Below are positions 22,507 to 33,730 of a stretch of DNA of 64,000 nucleotides, in pieces. The number at the start of each line of letters is the position of its first letter. Position 1 is the first letter of the stretch. This DNA is from Orobanche coerulescens. Taxonomy: Eukaryota > Streptophyta > Magnoliopsida > Lamiales > Orobanchaceae. The translations under genes were made by a program, and so were the position numbers. The stretch is from assembly GCA_033398695.1 (NCBI GenBank), contig CM065802.1, positions 168,883,965 to 168,947,964 of the forward strand. Direction: 5' to 3'. Below the pieces are notes generated by a model. It saw only the letters and a list, made by a program, of their open reading frames with translations. It made no database searches and was not told the origin of the DNA.

Positions 22507-22745
22507 GTATCCGAGGAGCGGGGAAACAGCCACAGTACCGACGTGACGACGAAGGGGCTCAGTGATGTTTGTTGTTTTTGTGATTTGTCTTCTTGATACA
22601 TTTTCAGTACTCGAGTACGCGTGTCTTATTAATATCATTTCGATATGGTTGTATTAATTAACTCTTTGGATCAGTTGGAACCGGTTTGTAACCTGAATTT
22701 CTGTGGTATTGTTGGATTATATTTACATTTCTTTTAATTAGCCTT

Positions 22746-22770
22746 GTAAATCCTTACTCAAAGGGTTTAC
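22746..22770 (+). other. Covarying U5-type hairpin, Tekay 5' LTR
   Basis: GTAAATCCTT-ACTCA-AAGGGTTTAC: a 10-bp stem (one G-U pair) with a 5-nt loop, followed by GGCGCTGTAAT. Confidence 0.75.
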
Positions 22771-22812
22771 GGCGCTGTAATTATTCTGAATATCTCGGGG
22801 TGTTAAAGGATA

Positions 22813-22825
22813 TGGTATCGTAGCT
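22813..22825 (+). other. Primer binding site, Tekay-like element
   Basis: TGGTATCGTAGCT, a mutated match to the tRNA-Met site TGGTATCAGAGCT, five bases after the LTR end. Confidence 0.75.
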
Positions 22826-22939
22826 AAGATTCATGGATATCTTGGCAGTTGGGTTTTAGTTGGGTCTGTTTACGTTATTTGATTTACGGGTCGTTCGTAA
22901 CATCACTGTTCAGCCAAATTCGTCATATGGACCGTGGTT

Positions 22940-23051
22940 GTAAGTCTCCTAATCTCTTATACTACCGTTTTACTTGATTTCTGTTTTGTGAGTATTTGAC
23001 GGGCTTTATTTTGAAAATTTTGTCCTGGATATTGAGAAATTGTGTTTACAG
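22940..23051 (+). other. Possible second leader intron before gag
   Basis: GTTGTAAGTCTCC provides a GT donor, and TTTACAG just before the gag ATG at 23053 an acceptor, about 110 bp apart and T-rich. A GTAAGT at a similar leader position occurs in LARD-1 and in the (-) elements. Inference only. Confidence 0.35.
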
Positions 23052-23052
23052 T

Positions 23053-24300
23053 ATGTTGAGAAGAGGGCGTGGATGCGGACGCGGTCGTGGACGCGGACGT
23101 GGTAACATGAGACAGGAGGATTCCGCAACTACCCCAGAATTATCGGCTAGTCGAACCGATTCCCATTCTGGAGGACAGCAGGGATCAGCGAATGACGACG
23201 CGAATCCTAACATGCCAGGAGTGCTTCAACAGGTGGTGTCTCAGATAAACCAGTTCGCTCAGGTAGTTGACCGCATGCAGACGGCGATGGGACAGCAGCA
23301 CCACGAGGATAACCGAGGAGACAGATGGCTTGCTGAGGTGGTCAAATTGCACCCGCCAAAATTTGACGGATCTGCTGAGGCACTTACTTGGGATCATTGG
23401 CTAAAGGAGTTAGAGAAGATATTTGCGGGTATTAACTGTCCCGAGGACCGAAAAGTTCCTATTGCCCAGTATTTTCTGACTTAGGAGGCTTTTGACTGGT
23501 GGGAAGCTATTCGACCCGAGAATCATAATGCTGATTGGACGGAATTCAAACTAATGATGGAAGCACAGTATTGTCCTCGTCCAGTTAGAGAGGCAAAAAT
23601 CCGAGAGTTTTTCTCACTACAGAGTTCGGAAGCATCTGTGACAGATATAATCAAGACTTTTAATCATCAGCTAACTTGTGTGCGACACTTGGTCAGAACG
23701 GAGGCAGAAAAGATTTTTCATTTCGATATGCGGATGAAGCCAGAGATTCAGCGGTACCTGTCCGGATTCGAGTGTACTACGTTGCGACAGTATCAAGACA
23801 AAGCGCTGGCCTACGACATGAAAGAGGCGGCGGTGGAGAAATCTATGGAGGCAAAGAAGCAGAAAGTGATCGGCAACTCAGAAAACAAGAGTGGTGGGCC
23901 CCGCAAGGGCCAGTCTTCCTTTTATTCATCTAGGAAACCTCCACATCCTTCTCGAGGTGGAAAGAAGTTCCGGACAACATCAGTAGTTTCGTACGCATCA
24001 AAGAAGTGCTATAATTGTGGTCGAGCAGGGTATATTAGACGTGATTGCCCTGCATCTTCTGTGACTTGTTTCGATTGTGGGCAAGAATGGCACCGTGCGT
24101 CTTTCTGTGGAGTGGCGACTAGATCGTTTGGTACTCGCACTCCAGTGCCAGTTCCGAAAGAGATAAGTGCGAACCAGACGCAGCAGAGTGGATTTCAGCA
24201 GCAGAATGTTGGGAAGAGAGAAACATCCAGTGCTGGGTCCGTTCCTCCGCGCCTATACGAGATGAGGAAATCTGACGATCAGAACACTGCTGTTGAATCA
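23053..24300 (+). pseudogene. Tekay-like gag
   Basis: ATG at 23053 opens an Arg-Gly-rich N-terminus (RRGRGCGRGRGRGRG), followed by the retrotransposon Gag domain (PPKFDGSAEALTWDHWLKEL; WTEFKLMMEAQYCP) and two CCHC boxes. The first (24007-24048) has Tyr in place of His (CX2CX4YX4C); the second (24067-24108) is intact (CFDCGQEWHRASFC). One in-frame stop lies at 23482-23484, just before EAFDWWEAIRPEN. The frame otherwise continues to 24930, so Gag and protease were one polyprotein. The capsid product would package genomic RNA. Confidence 0.9.
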
Positions 24301-24930
24301 GGTACGATTCAGATCCTTTTGCAACCAGTTAGTGTCTTATTTGATTCCAGAGCTACACATTCTTTCGTATCCTTGAACTGTGTTAATCGTTTGCAAATCT
24401 CGTGTTTATTTGATTGTGAACCATATGTTGTGGGTTTGCCGAGCGGAGAGAGAATTGTGGGAACCCTAGAAACTAGAGATTTTCCAGTGTCTATAGGAGG
24501 GAGAGATTGGCCATCGAATCTTATTGTAGTTGACATTCATGGTGACGATTTAATTCTCGGAGAAGATTGGCTCAACCGTTATGGAGCTATTCTGAATTAC
24601 CGAAAGAGAGTCATTTCTATCATTGCTGATGACGGATCTGAACACTTATTAAGAGGATGGGGACTGGGGAGCTCGGGAAAATTGATCAAAGCAATGAAAG
24701 CTGTGAAATTGATGAAGCAGGGATGTCGTGGACTTTGGTGCTATGCCATGAGAAAAGAAGAAGGAGTAGAGCTCTCGTCTATTCCAGTTGTGAATGAATT
24801 TTTAGATGTATTCCCTGACGAACTACCTGGGTTACCTCCACAGAGAGAAGTGGAGTTCACTATCGAATTAGAGCCTGGAGCCGCTCCTATTTCCAGAGCA
24901 CCATACCGCATGGCGCCAACCAAGATGTAA
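24300..24930 (+). pseudogene. Tekay-like aspartic protease and RT N-terminus
   Basis: The retropepsin signature reads VLFDSRATHSFVS, with the active-site triad DSG changed to DSR (about 24343-24351); the downstream DLILGEDWLNRYGAI matches the usual ILGMDWL region. It continues to SIPVVNEFLDVFPDELPGLP and FTIELEPGAAPISRAPYRMA, the conserved entry to gypsy RT. A stop at 24928-24930 replaces a codon of the APxELxELKxQL motif. The protease would cleave the Gag-Pol polyprotein; the Gly-to-Arg change is expected to inactivate it. Confidence 0.9.
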
Positions 24931-26010
24931 GAACCAAAGAAGCAACTCGAGGAATTATTGCAGAAGGGTTACATTCAACCTAGCGTTTCTCCTTGGGGAG
25001 CACCCGTTCTCTCTGTCCGGAAGAAATATGGATCCCTCCGATTATTTATTGATTACAGGGAGCTAAACAAGGTGACGATCAAGAACAAGTATCCTGTACC
25101 TCGGATCGACGACTTGTTTGATCAACTGCAAGGGGCAAGGGTATTCTCGAAGATTGACTTGCGATCAGGATATCATCAGTTGAGAATTAAGGAATTGGAT
25201 ATACCGAAATCTGCTTTCAGATCCCGGTACGGGCACTATGAATTCGTGGTGATGCCATTCGGACTTACCAATGCTCCTGCGGTATTTATGCAATTGATGA
25301 ATGGGTATTCTTAGAATACCAAGATAAGTTTGTAGTCGTTTTCATTGATGTCATCTTGATATATTCGAAAGACACAGAGGAGCATGCCGAGCATTTGCGT
25401 GTGGTTTTGAGCACCTTGAGGAATGAACAGCTTTATGCAAAGCTATCCAAATGCGAGTTCTGGCTTAGGGAAGTAACCTTCCTTGGGCATGTGATATCAG
25501 CTGACGGAGTTTAGGTGGACCCGAAGAAAGTCGAAGCAATCTTGGAATGGGAAGCTCCTAATAACGTGAAAGAAGTCTGAAGCTTCTTAGGACTTGCTGG
25601 ATATTATCGCCGTTTTGTAGAGGGATTTTCCAAAATTGCTCGTCCACTCACTCAGCTGTTACAGAAAACTCAAAAGTTCACGTGGGATGAGAAATGCCAG
25701 GCTGGTTTTGATGAACTTAAGAAGAGACTGATGACAGCACCTATATTAGCATTACCAGATGGAACTGATGGATTCATGGTATACAGTGATGCTTCAAATC
25801 AGGGTCTGGGATGTGTGTTGATGCAAAATGATAAGGTGATTGCCTATGCTTCTCGACAGTTGAAACCATACGAAGTTAATTACCCGACTCATGATCTGGA
25901 GTTAGCAGCTGTGGTCTTTGCCTTGAAAATTTGGCGACATTATTTATACGGCACTCATTGTCAGATCTTTACAGATCATAAAAGCCTCAAGTGCATTTTA
26001 GTCAGAAAGA
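24931..26010 (+). pseudogene. Tekay-like reverse transcriptase and RNase H
   Basis: Fingers/palm motifs: [58 protein letters not shown] small deletion or frameshift at about 25305-25320 precedes [14 protein letters not shown], where the catalytic FIDD is FIDV (Val codon 25350-25352). Stops follow at about 25512 and 25577, then [16 protein letters not shown]. RNase H reads [35 protein letters not shown] and TDHKSLK, with a frameshift just after. RT copies the RNA into DNA; RNase H removes the template. Non-functional here. Confidence 0.9.
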
Positions 26011-27682
26011 ATTAAACATGAGGCAGAGAAGGTGGCTGGAATTGATCAAGGATTACGACTTGGAAATTCTCTATCATCCGGGTAAAGCAAACATAGTAGA
26101 CGATGCATTGTGCCGTAAACCTGTTTCTCTTCGAGTGTTGGAAGCACTTACATCCCAAACCAGCATTCAACGACAACTAATCCGCGAAGAGATTGAAGTA
26201 TGGGCACCAGGAATCCAAGGGCAACTATATGTGATGGAACTGACTTCGTCGCTAGTCGAGGAAATCAAATCTAGGCAGTTGAACGATTCTCTGATCCTTC
26301 GGTTATGTGATGAAGTAAAGAAAGGAAAGGCCCCAGGATTCGTGCTACAAGATGGTGGAGTTCTGAGATTTCAGATTCGACTTTGCGTTCCCGATGATGA
26401 TGATTTGAGACGGATGATTCTGAAGGAAGCTCACAGCGTGCCCTATTCAATTCACCCGGGCAGCAGTAAGATGTATAAAGATCAAAAACAAAACTTCTGG
26501 TGGGGAAATATGAAGAAGGACGTAGCAGAATACGTTTCGAAGTGTTTGACTTGTCAGCAGGTTAAGATTGAACATCAGCGACCTGCCGGAATGTTAAAGC
26601 CGCTTCCGATCCCTGAGTGGAAGTGGGAGGATATCTTGATGGATTTCATCACCAATATGCCAAGGACCAAGACGGGAATGAACATGATTTGGGTTATAGT
26701 TGATCGACTAACCAAGTCGGCTCATTTACTAGGAATTAAAGACACGTGGGGACCCGAGAAATTGGCACGAGTATTTATTGCAGAGATAGTCAGATTGCAC
26801 GGGACGCCGAAGACCATTATTTCAGATTGAGATGGTCGCTTCGTGTCGCATTTCTGGAAGGCAGTTCACAGGGCTCTGGGGACCGAGCTGAACTTTAACA
26901 CAGCTTATCATCCTCAAACTGACGGTCAGTCCGAAAGGACTATACAAACCGTAGAAGACATGCTTAGAGCTTGTGCTTTGGATTGGTCAACTGATTGGGA
27001 AGTTCATTTACCCTTGATTGAATTCACCTACAACAATAGTTGGCATGGTTCTATTAGGATGGCACCATTTGAAGCTTTGTATGGGATAAGATGCCGATCA
27101 CCCCTGTAATGGGATGATTCTTCGGACTTGATCGGGACAGAACCGGAATTGATAGTTCAGACTCAAGAGAAGATAGCTTTGATTCGGGAAAGACTGTTGA
27201 CTGCCCAGAGACGACAGAAGTCTTATGCAGATGTGCGTCGTCGCCCTCTAGAGTTCGACATTGGGGACCACGTACTATTGAAGGTGTCTCCTACACGAGG
27301 AATTTTCCGTTTTGGGAGGAAAGGTAAGCTAAGTCCGAGATATATCGGACCATTTGAGATCCTCGAGAGAGTTGGGGATTTAGCATACAGGTTGGCCTTA
27401 CCGCCATTGCTGAGTCACGTTCACAATGTGTTTCACGTATCCCAATTGAGGAAATATGTACCAGATCCCAGTCATATCATTGAGTTCGATGAAATCGAGA
27501 TAGCTAATGACGGCACCTTCGAAGAGTGACCAATCAAGATACTTGAGACACGGATCAAACAATTGAGAAATAAACCAATACCCTTGGTTAAAGTTCAATG
27601 GTCACGACACGAAGTTAAAGAGGCCACTTGGGAAATGGAGGACAACATGAAGACTAGGTATCCGGAGTTGTTTTCATCTTAA
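26010..27682 (+). pseudogene. Tekay-like integrase with C-terminal chromodomain
   Basis: The HHCC zinc-binding region is complete (HSVPYSIHPGSSKMY to CLTCQQVK, about 26430-26560). The catalytic DDE residues lie in ILMDFITNMPRTKTGMNMIW, TIISD (26826) and HPQTDGQSERTIQTVEDML. Stops at 26828-26830, in CRSPL*WDD (about 27107) and at 27527-27529. [20 protein letters not shown] segment and a chromodomain-like end (PLVKVQWSRHEVKEATWEME) finish at TAA 27680-27682. Chromodomains steer chromovirus integration toward chromatin marks. The chromodomain lies behind the last stop. Confidence 0.9.
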
Positions 27683-27717
27683 GTTTCGGGATGAAACTTC
27701 TTTTTAGGGAGAGAGGA
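27683..27717 (+). other. Polypurine tract region, Tekay-like element
   Basis: AGTTTCGGGATGAAACTT inverted repeat then AGGGAGAGAGGA directly before the 3' LTR; the pol stop codon overlaps its start. Confidence 0.85.
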
Positions 27718-28866
27718 TGTAATACCCGAGATTTCTGATGTGTATTTGAACCTTATGATATTGTATTTGTTGCATTTTGATCTGAGTATTATTCTCCGTA
27801 TTTCATGATCCGGTGTTGTTGAGCGCATGATTGCATGAATGTGTTATAAGTGGTGAGTTTGCACATGTAGCACACGCTATCGACTTAGCATAGCGTACGC
27901 TAAATTGGGATCGTAGCGCACGCTATGTATGAACCTTAGCGCACGCTATACGTAGTCAGCATGATTAAGACAGGGTGGTAGGTGAGATCGGCTGCGGATC
28001 TCGGTCGGATCAACCTGGACGGCTTTCGGGAAAAGCCAAGTCAACGCAGTAGTGCACGCTACTGATATGAGGATAGCGCACGCTAAATGCTTAGTACAGG
28101 GAAGTCAGTAAGCTTCGTATGGCCGTTAGCGCACGCTTTGGATAGGGACTAGCGTGCGCTAATAACCATTTCCTATATATAGGACAACATCCTTTATCAT
28201 TTTTTCAGATTTTTCACTTCCCAAATCCGAATCCTTAGACTTAGAGTGTTACTTCCTCCATCCTCAACCGCTCCTATCATCATCCTAGCACGAGTTGGAA
28301 GATTGTAGATCATTGGAGATTGGTGTTCAAGCCCTCGGTGTTGGATTCCTTCAAGTTCCTTCGTGTTCTTCGCTACTTTGAGGTAGGTGATTCTTCACCA
28401 ATATTAGTAGTATTCTGAAGGACGTTTTGATCATGATTTGGGATTATCTAGTCAGTTAGATTCGTAAGTAGTCGAACATCATGAGTTAGTAGGATATTTT
28501 CGATGTTTCGGTACTTATTCATCGTATAATCCATTGAATCTTTTAGTATTTGAACTCCTAGCATATTCATGAAGCTTAAAACCGATTATGATCAGTTTAT
28601 GGAGATTATCAAGATTCTTATGTTTTTACCTAATGGAATCATTCGTTTTGTGGCATAGAATGAATGGAACTTAGGATACTTTCTTGAAGATCAAGATGAA
28701 TTATTGTGTTGTGATGATTATACGTATCCTTGTATCTCGTAGTCGTTTAATCCGTAAGGATCTTTCACAAACTGTATGAGCATGATATGCACAGAGATGG
28801 CATGTATTAACACTGAAGATTTCATGAGTTTTATCACCATTAGATCAAGTTTTCTGCCCAGTAATA
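27718..28866 (+). repeat. Tekay-like 3' LTR, truncated after 1149 bp
   Basis: Collinear with the 5' LTR from its start to about 21560 with few differences (palindromes at about 27866-28160, TATA at 28174). It stops where the 5' LTR has its second palindrome group. The last 1.25 kb (predicted intron, hairpin, end) is missing. Confidence 0.85.
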
Positions 28867-30233
28867 AATGCGTTTGTATATCAGTCACATTTTCAAAACC
28901 AGTTTGAAATCATATAGTCTTATCACGAAGAAAATTTTCGAAAGTTCTTTCAAAAAATTTCAAAATTACAAAACATAAATTTTCGTAACACCACGAAATC
29001 AATTTTTGAAAAGTTAAATCGGTTTGCTAATGCCAAGTATTCGATAACAATTTCCTTAGAATCCACACGATTTCAATGTATTAAAATGAAAACTATGTAA
29101 ATGATTGTCCACATGCATACTCCTGTATACCAATCCGGCGGTCACCAATATCTACTGATATTCCATCGGAAAAACCACACGATAGAGTTCCAAAATTTCA
29201 ATATATAAACTCCGACCAAAACTCCTTTTCCACATATGACTCGCAACGTCAATCATTAATCCATTCTGGATCACCTCAAATATGTTATGACAAAACATTG
29301 AAACAAATCAGCACAGCGAAAAACTTCCCGAGAAGTTTCATTTGAACAAGTAAACTAAAACCGCGAAAGGCAGAAACGAAATAGATAAAGAATGATAAAG
29401 TGTTTTACAAATCTCGGGAGTTTTAGAAACCATGAAAAAGCCTTTTGACACATTAGGGTCTCAGCCCGTATCTCGTTCGGCATTACAAGAAGTTAAAAAA
29501 GTAGAAAACTCTTTTCGGACTCCAAATCCTGAGTTACAAAACTATTTCAAAATCGATTGGGTCTCGGCCCAAAAATCATTTTCCGTAAAACGTCCGTAAA
29601 ACATTCATTTTGAAAAGTATCATTTTCAAATGCTCAAAAATAGTTTCATGCATCCCAAAATGATCAATCATGACTACATGTTCTTCTCGACAATCCACAG
29701 TCTTTCCCCCGAATACACAATTCCGTTCTAAAACTTAACCGACATATTGATTTCCAAAATCATAGTTTCTCAAATCATCAATCCTGTCCCAATTCTGTCA
29801 CCTTATATTGTAACGCATAATATCTTTCTGAATCTCAAAACATATCAACTTAGAATTGCAAAAATAGCAATGCAATTCAAAAATCCAAATACTTACAGAT
29901 CGTGAAGCCGACGATTCCCCATGTTACTGGCACATGTCTCAGCTCTAGAAAATACTCGACACAGATATTTTCAAAACACACATTTTGCAAACTTAGTGCA
30001 ACTTGAGAACACAACACATCTCTTTCAAGAGAGTCACGTTAGCACCATTTGGAAAAGTTTACAACAATCCCAGTACCACACTGATAAATCACATAACCCA
30101 TAAGCCCGAGTGAACAACAAAAACTCACGGCTCTAGTATTAGTCAATCGACAACTCGAATGACGCGAGCAAAACACGACCCAACTCGACCCAAATGAATA
30201 GGTTTTCTCAACCTAAGCTCTGATACCATATTC
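28867..30233 (-). mobile_element. Internal/leader part of a (-) LARD-type element
   Basis: Adjoins the LTR at 30234 through a perfect tRNA-Met primer site (minus strand, 30216-30228, TGGTATCAGAGCT). Donor-like GTAAGTATTT lies on the minus strand at 29896. The part from about 29130 to 29640 duplicates 19271-19842. No Gag or Pol motif is readable. Confidence 0.7.
30216..30228 (-). other. Primer binding site (tRNA-Met), minus-strand element
   Basis: Plus-strand AGCTCTGATACCA, five bases from the LTR start at 30234; exact match to the plant initiator tRNA-Met PBS. Confidence 0.9.
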
Positions 30234-31950
30234 TGTAACACCCCCAGATTTAACCGGAAATATTACAGCGCCGTGGGCCCCAAGATGGAACCCACAAGGC
30301 TAAAGGAAATTTTTGCAAACATTTACAAATGCCCAAGAGCCATTTTTGAAAAGATCCCTTAACGAGGCCAAAACGAATCTCTTGGAAATTCATTTCAAAT
30401 AACCAAACAAACACACCAAGACGACTACCGATCATCATATCCACAAAACGAGAAGCGTATGAACAAGATACTTGCCTCGAAACCATGATCGCAACAAGAT
30501 GACGGATGAAATACGTTCAAACGGCCCCGAACTCCCGAACACTATCAAGAACGCGATAGCACCGCAATTACTACAAGAATAACATCACACGAATCATCAA
30601 TCACCAACGAAATTCAACATCGGAATCATCGAGCACCTATAATACTCCGTAAGGAACAATAAAACATGATTACGACGATAATCAAGGCCGAAAACAACGG
30701 AAATCCCAACAAACTATCAATGGGAACTCATTCGGACATTTAATCGAACATTTAATGTTCGATAATTCCCAAGAACACTCGAATCATCAATCGAGTTGAA
30801 CAAATCCGAAATATGGATATACAACCCATGGAATACGATTAATAAGGTTCAATAACATCAATCAAATCATCGAAATCGGAGGAACAAAAAAGATTAAAAA
30901 GAAATCTCGAAAGTCAACCCTAGGAGATTTCAAGAGATTACCTCGATTCGACGAAGAACACAGATTGAATGACGATATAATCAACAAGTATCTTCCAAAG
31001 TGCCTTGGAAAAGAGTATAATCGGCCAAGAACACCTCCTATCGGTCACTCCCGTCCGCAGCTGCACAAAAACGAGGAAAAAGTGAGAAAAAACGAAGTCT
31101 GGCCGAGCCAGGCCTATATATGGCCGGCAGGGTTACGGCCGTAACCGGCAGGTCCTTACGGCCGTAACCGGCTTTCGTCAAAATCCGCTCAGCGCCTGCC
31201 GATCGCTTACGGCCGTAACCGGCAGGGCCTTACGGCCGTAACTCGGCACTTAGGGCCGTACCCGGCAGGTCCTTACGACCGTAACCGGCATTCGTCCGAA
31301 CACTGCCTGGCACTCGTACGGCCGTAACTGATAGCCCTTACGGCCGTAACCGGCACTCGTCCAGCTATGTATGCCGAGCATGTACGGCCGTAACTGGCAC
31401 CTTACGGCCGTAACTCGGTCAGGCCAGGCCCTGTTCTGGCCGTGACTCGGCCGTGGCCACTCCGACGGCCCGGACAACCCCAAAACCTGAACCTGAATAT
31501 AAACCGAAGATACGGTTACGAAGTACTCGCAAAGACGAATCTAAGAGTTAAGAGAACACATGATTCCGACCACCCGAAGTGTCGGAATTCGACAACAGAA
31601 GTAATTACCCCAAACTTTAGGAAATTACGAAAACGGCCCAAAATATCCGAAATACACGATACACGATCGAAAAACCAAACCAAAGCTCGCAACATGAATA
31701 ATAACATTAAACGAACTTACGAGAAACTCGAAACAACTGTTTTGGACGAGATTCACAAGAATCAAACTCAAGTGCGGAAAAGCCGCTTAAGAACACGGAA
31801 CTTAACAAAACGACATTGAAACGAGCTCGAATGGCAAAAAGTGCAGAATTAATCATTCTCGAAATGACGAAACAGTCATGAGCAAGTCGTCAAAATAGAC
31901 TTCTGCTGAAAAAAAAGATATTATCGGAAATCGAAATTGTGGATATTACA
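30234..31950 (-). repeat. LARD-family LTR (-), 1717 bp
   Basis: TGTAACACCCCC...GGATATTACA. The minus-strand U3 start is homologous to LARD-1. Ten TTACGGCCGTAA-type palindromes lie at 31131-31415, TATATA at 31115-31121, and a donor CGAG|GCAAGTATC at 30475. The intron 3' part and acceptor appear deleted at about 30340. Hairpin GTGGGTTCC-ATCTT-GGGGCCCAC (minus) at 30273-30295. Flank GTGAG (31951-31955) has no identified partner. Confidence 0.85.
31131..31415 (-). repeat. Palindrome cluster TTACGGCCGTAA
   Basis: Eight intact TACGGCCGTA cores (about 31133, 31157, 31208, 31231, 31317, 31338, 31383, 31403) and two with one substitution (about 31252 and 31273), mostly followed by ACCGGCA. They directly abut the TATA box on its upstream (minus-strand) side. 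Confidence 0.9.
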
Positions 31951-32462
31951 GTGAGCCCATATTCAGGTCCTCGTCTTCTTGATCCGCCATTGAAAATCTC
32001 AAATCTTGGACGGAATGATTAGGGTTTTAGTAAGAGGATTTCAATTCGACTATTTTACAGAGGGGTGTTACACTCTTTGTACTTGAGAATCAGTCAAAGA
32101 CCATTCACCACCAATTTTCATCCGTGTGTGTGTGTTTATTTCAGGGAATGAGAGATAGAGGGGAGAGGTTAGAGGGGAGAGAAAGGGGTATGGTGAGAAT
32201 AGAAATAGTGAGAGAGAGAACCGATTTGAGAGAATAAAGAAAAGAAGAAAAAGAAGAGGTGGGCTATTATTCTTTCACTTGAAAGTTTATGACTGTTCAA
32301 GACAGTCACGACACTTGTGACATTCATTAACAGTCACAAATATTGGATTTATCACTGTTTGATCATTGTGACTGTTATTGACAGTCATAAAGTTGTGACT
32401 GTCAATGACAGTCACAAATTCAGGGAGTTTCAATGTCATAAAATCCTGTTTTTGGTGTAGTG
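31951..32462. mobile_element. Terminal region of a second CACTA-like element
   Basis: Ends TTTTTGGTGTAGTG at 32462 (complement of CACTACACCAAAAA). It contains subterminal inverted motifs built from GTGACTGT and ACAGTCAC (about 32290-32415), a common CACTA feature. It abuts gypsy integrase at 32463, so it inserted into that element; its other end is lost next to the LTR at 31950. Purine-rich (GAGAGAGG) and (TG)n stretches lie at 32120-32260. Confidence 0.55.
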
Positions 32463-33730
32463 AATCATGAAGGAAGCTCACAGTACGCCCTATTCTATTC
32501 ACCCGGGCACCAGTAAGATGTATAAGGATTTGAAGCGGAATTGTTGGTGGGGCAACATGAAGAAAGATGTGGCGGAATATGTCTTGAAGTGTTTAACTTT
32601 TCAGTAGGTTAAGATCGAACATCAACGACCCGCCGGAATGTTGAAGTCACTTCCGATTCCTGAATGGAAGTAGGAAGATATATTGATGGACTTTATCACT
32701 AATATGCTGAAGACCAGAAAAGGGATGAACATGATTTGGGTGATAGTTGATCGCCTAACCAATTCGGCTTATTTTCTGGGTATTAAGGATACTTAGGGAC
32801 CAGAGAGGTTGGCACAAGTGTTTATTGCGGAGATAGTCCGATTACATGGTACACCGAAGACCATTATTTCTGACCGAGACGGTCGCTTCGTGTCATATTT
32901 TTGGAAACCAGTTCATAGAGCCTTGGGAATCGAGCTGAATTTTAGCATAGCTTATCATCCTCAGACTGATGGACAGTCTGAGAGGACTATTCAAACAGTA
33001 GAAGACATGCTGAGAGCTTGTGCCCCAGAATGGTCGACTGAGTGGTAAGTTCATCTAGCGTTGATTAAATTTACTTACAACAATAGTTGTCATGCTTCTA
33101 TTAAGATGACACCTTTTGAAGCATTATATTGGAGGAGATGTAGATCATCCCTGTGTTGGGATGATTCATCAGACTTGATTGGGACGGAACCGGAGTTGAT
33201 ATTACATACTCCAGAGAAGGTAACTTTAATTCGTGAAAGGCTGTTGACTGCCCAGAGTCGGTAGAAATCTTATGCAGACGTGCGCCGTCGCCCGTGAGAG
33301 TTTGGTATTGGAGAGCACGTGCTTTTAAAGGTTTCTCCTACTCAGGGGATTTTTTGTTTTGGCAGAAAATGAAAGCTAAGTCTGAGATATATCGGGCCAT
33401 TCAAGGTTCTTGAAAGAGTTGGAGAATTGGCGTACAGGTTGGCCTTACCGCCATCATTGAGTCACGTTCATAATGTGTTTCACGTGTCTCAGTTATGGAA
33501 GTACATCACATAACCCAATCATGTAATTGATTTCAGCGAGATCGAAGTTGCTAAGGTTGGCACGTTCGAAGAGAAACCAATCAAGATACTCAAGAGTCGA
33601 GTCAAATAATTGAGGAATAAACCAATCACCTTGGTTAAAGTTCAATGGTCGCAACACGAAGTTGAAGAATCCACTTAGGAGATAGAGAGCAGTATGAAGT
33701 CTAGATACCCATAATTATTTTCGTCTTAAG
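32463..33730 (+). pseudogene. Tekay-like integrase-chromodomain fragment, second copy
   Basis: Collinear with 26400-27682: HSTPYSIHPGTSKMYKDLKR (zinc-binding His residues), second Cys pair damaged (CLTFQ), [71 protein letters not shown]. About ten in-frame stops, several explainable as C-to-T changes of Gln, Arg or Trp codons. Gag, protease and RT are missing on the 5' side, where the CACTA terminus abuts. It continues into a matching 3' LTR. Confidence 0.9.

Larger units (their letters stand above)
20410..22807 (+). repeat. Tekay-like 5' LTR (2398 bp)
   Basis: TGTAATACCCG...GGGGTGTTAAA (final TTACA mutated to TTAAA). Palindromes 20558-20853, TATATATT at about 20866, a second palindrome group 21570-21790, donor 21978, GATCATCTTGGGATCTA repeats 22163-22330, CTAAC 22468-22472, acceptor 22506, hairpin 22746-22770. 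Confidence 0.9.
20410..28866 (+). mobile_element. Chromodomain gypsy element (Tekay/Del-like), 3' LTR truncated
   Basis: LTR 20410-22807, PBS 22813-22825, gag-pol pseudogene 23053-27682, purine tract to 27717, and an incomplete 3' LTR 27718-28866. The RT, integrase and chromodomain signatures and the tRNA-Met primer place it in the Tekay/Del chromovirus group. The polyprotein has about eight stops plus frameshifts, so the copy is dead. A flanking TSD cannot be tested because the 3' LTR end is missing. Confidence 0.9.

Noticed and set aside
31131..31415. CRISPR-like array of regularly repeated palindromes
   Set aside because: Spacers are irregular and short, the context is a plant LTR promoter with a TATA box, and no cas genes exist; better explained as U3 repeats.
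32809..33264. Intact integrase gene
   Set aside because: The open stretches are fragments of one integrase broken by about ten stops.
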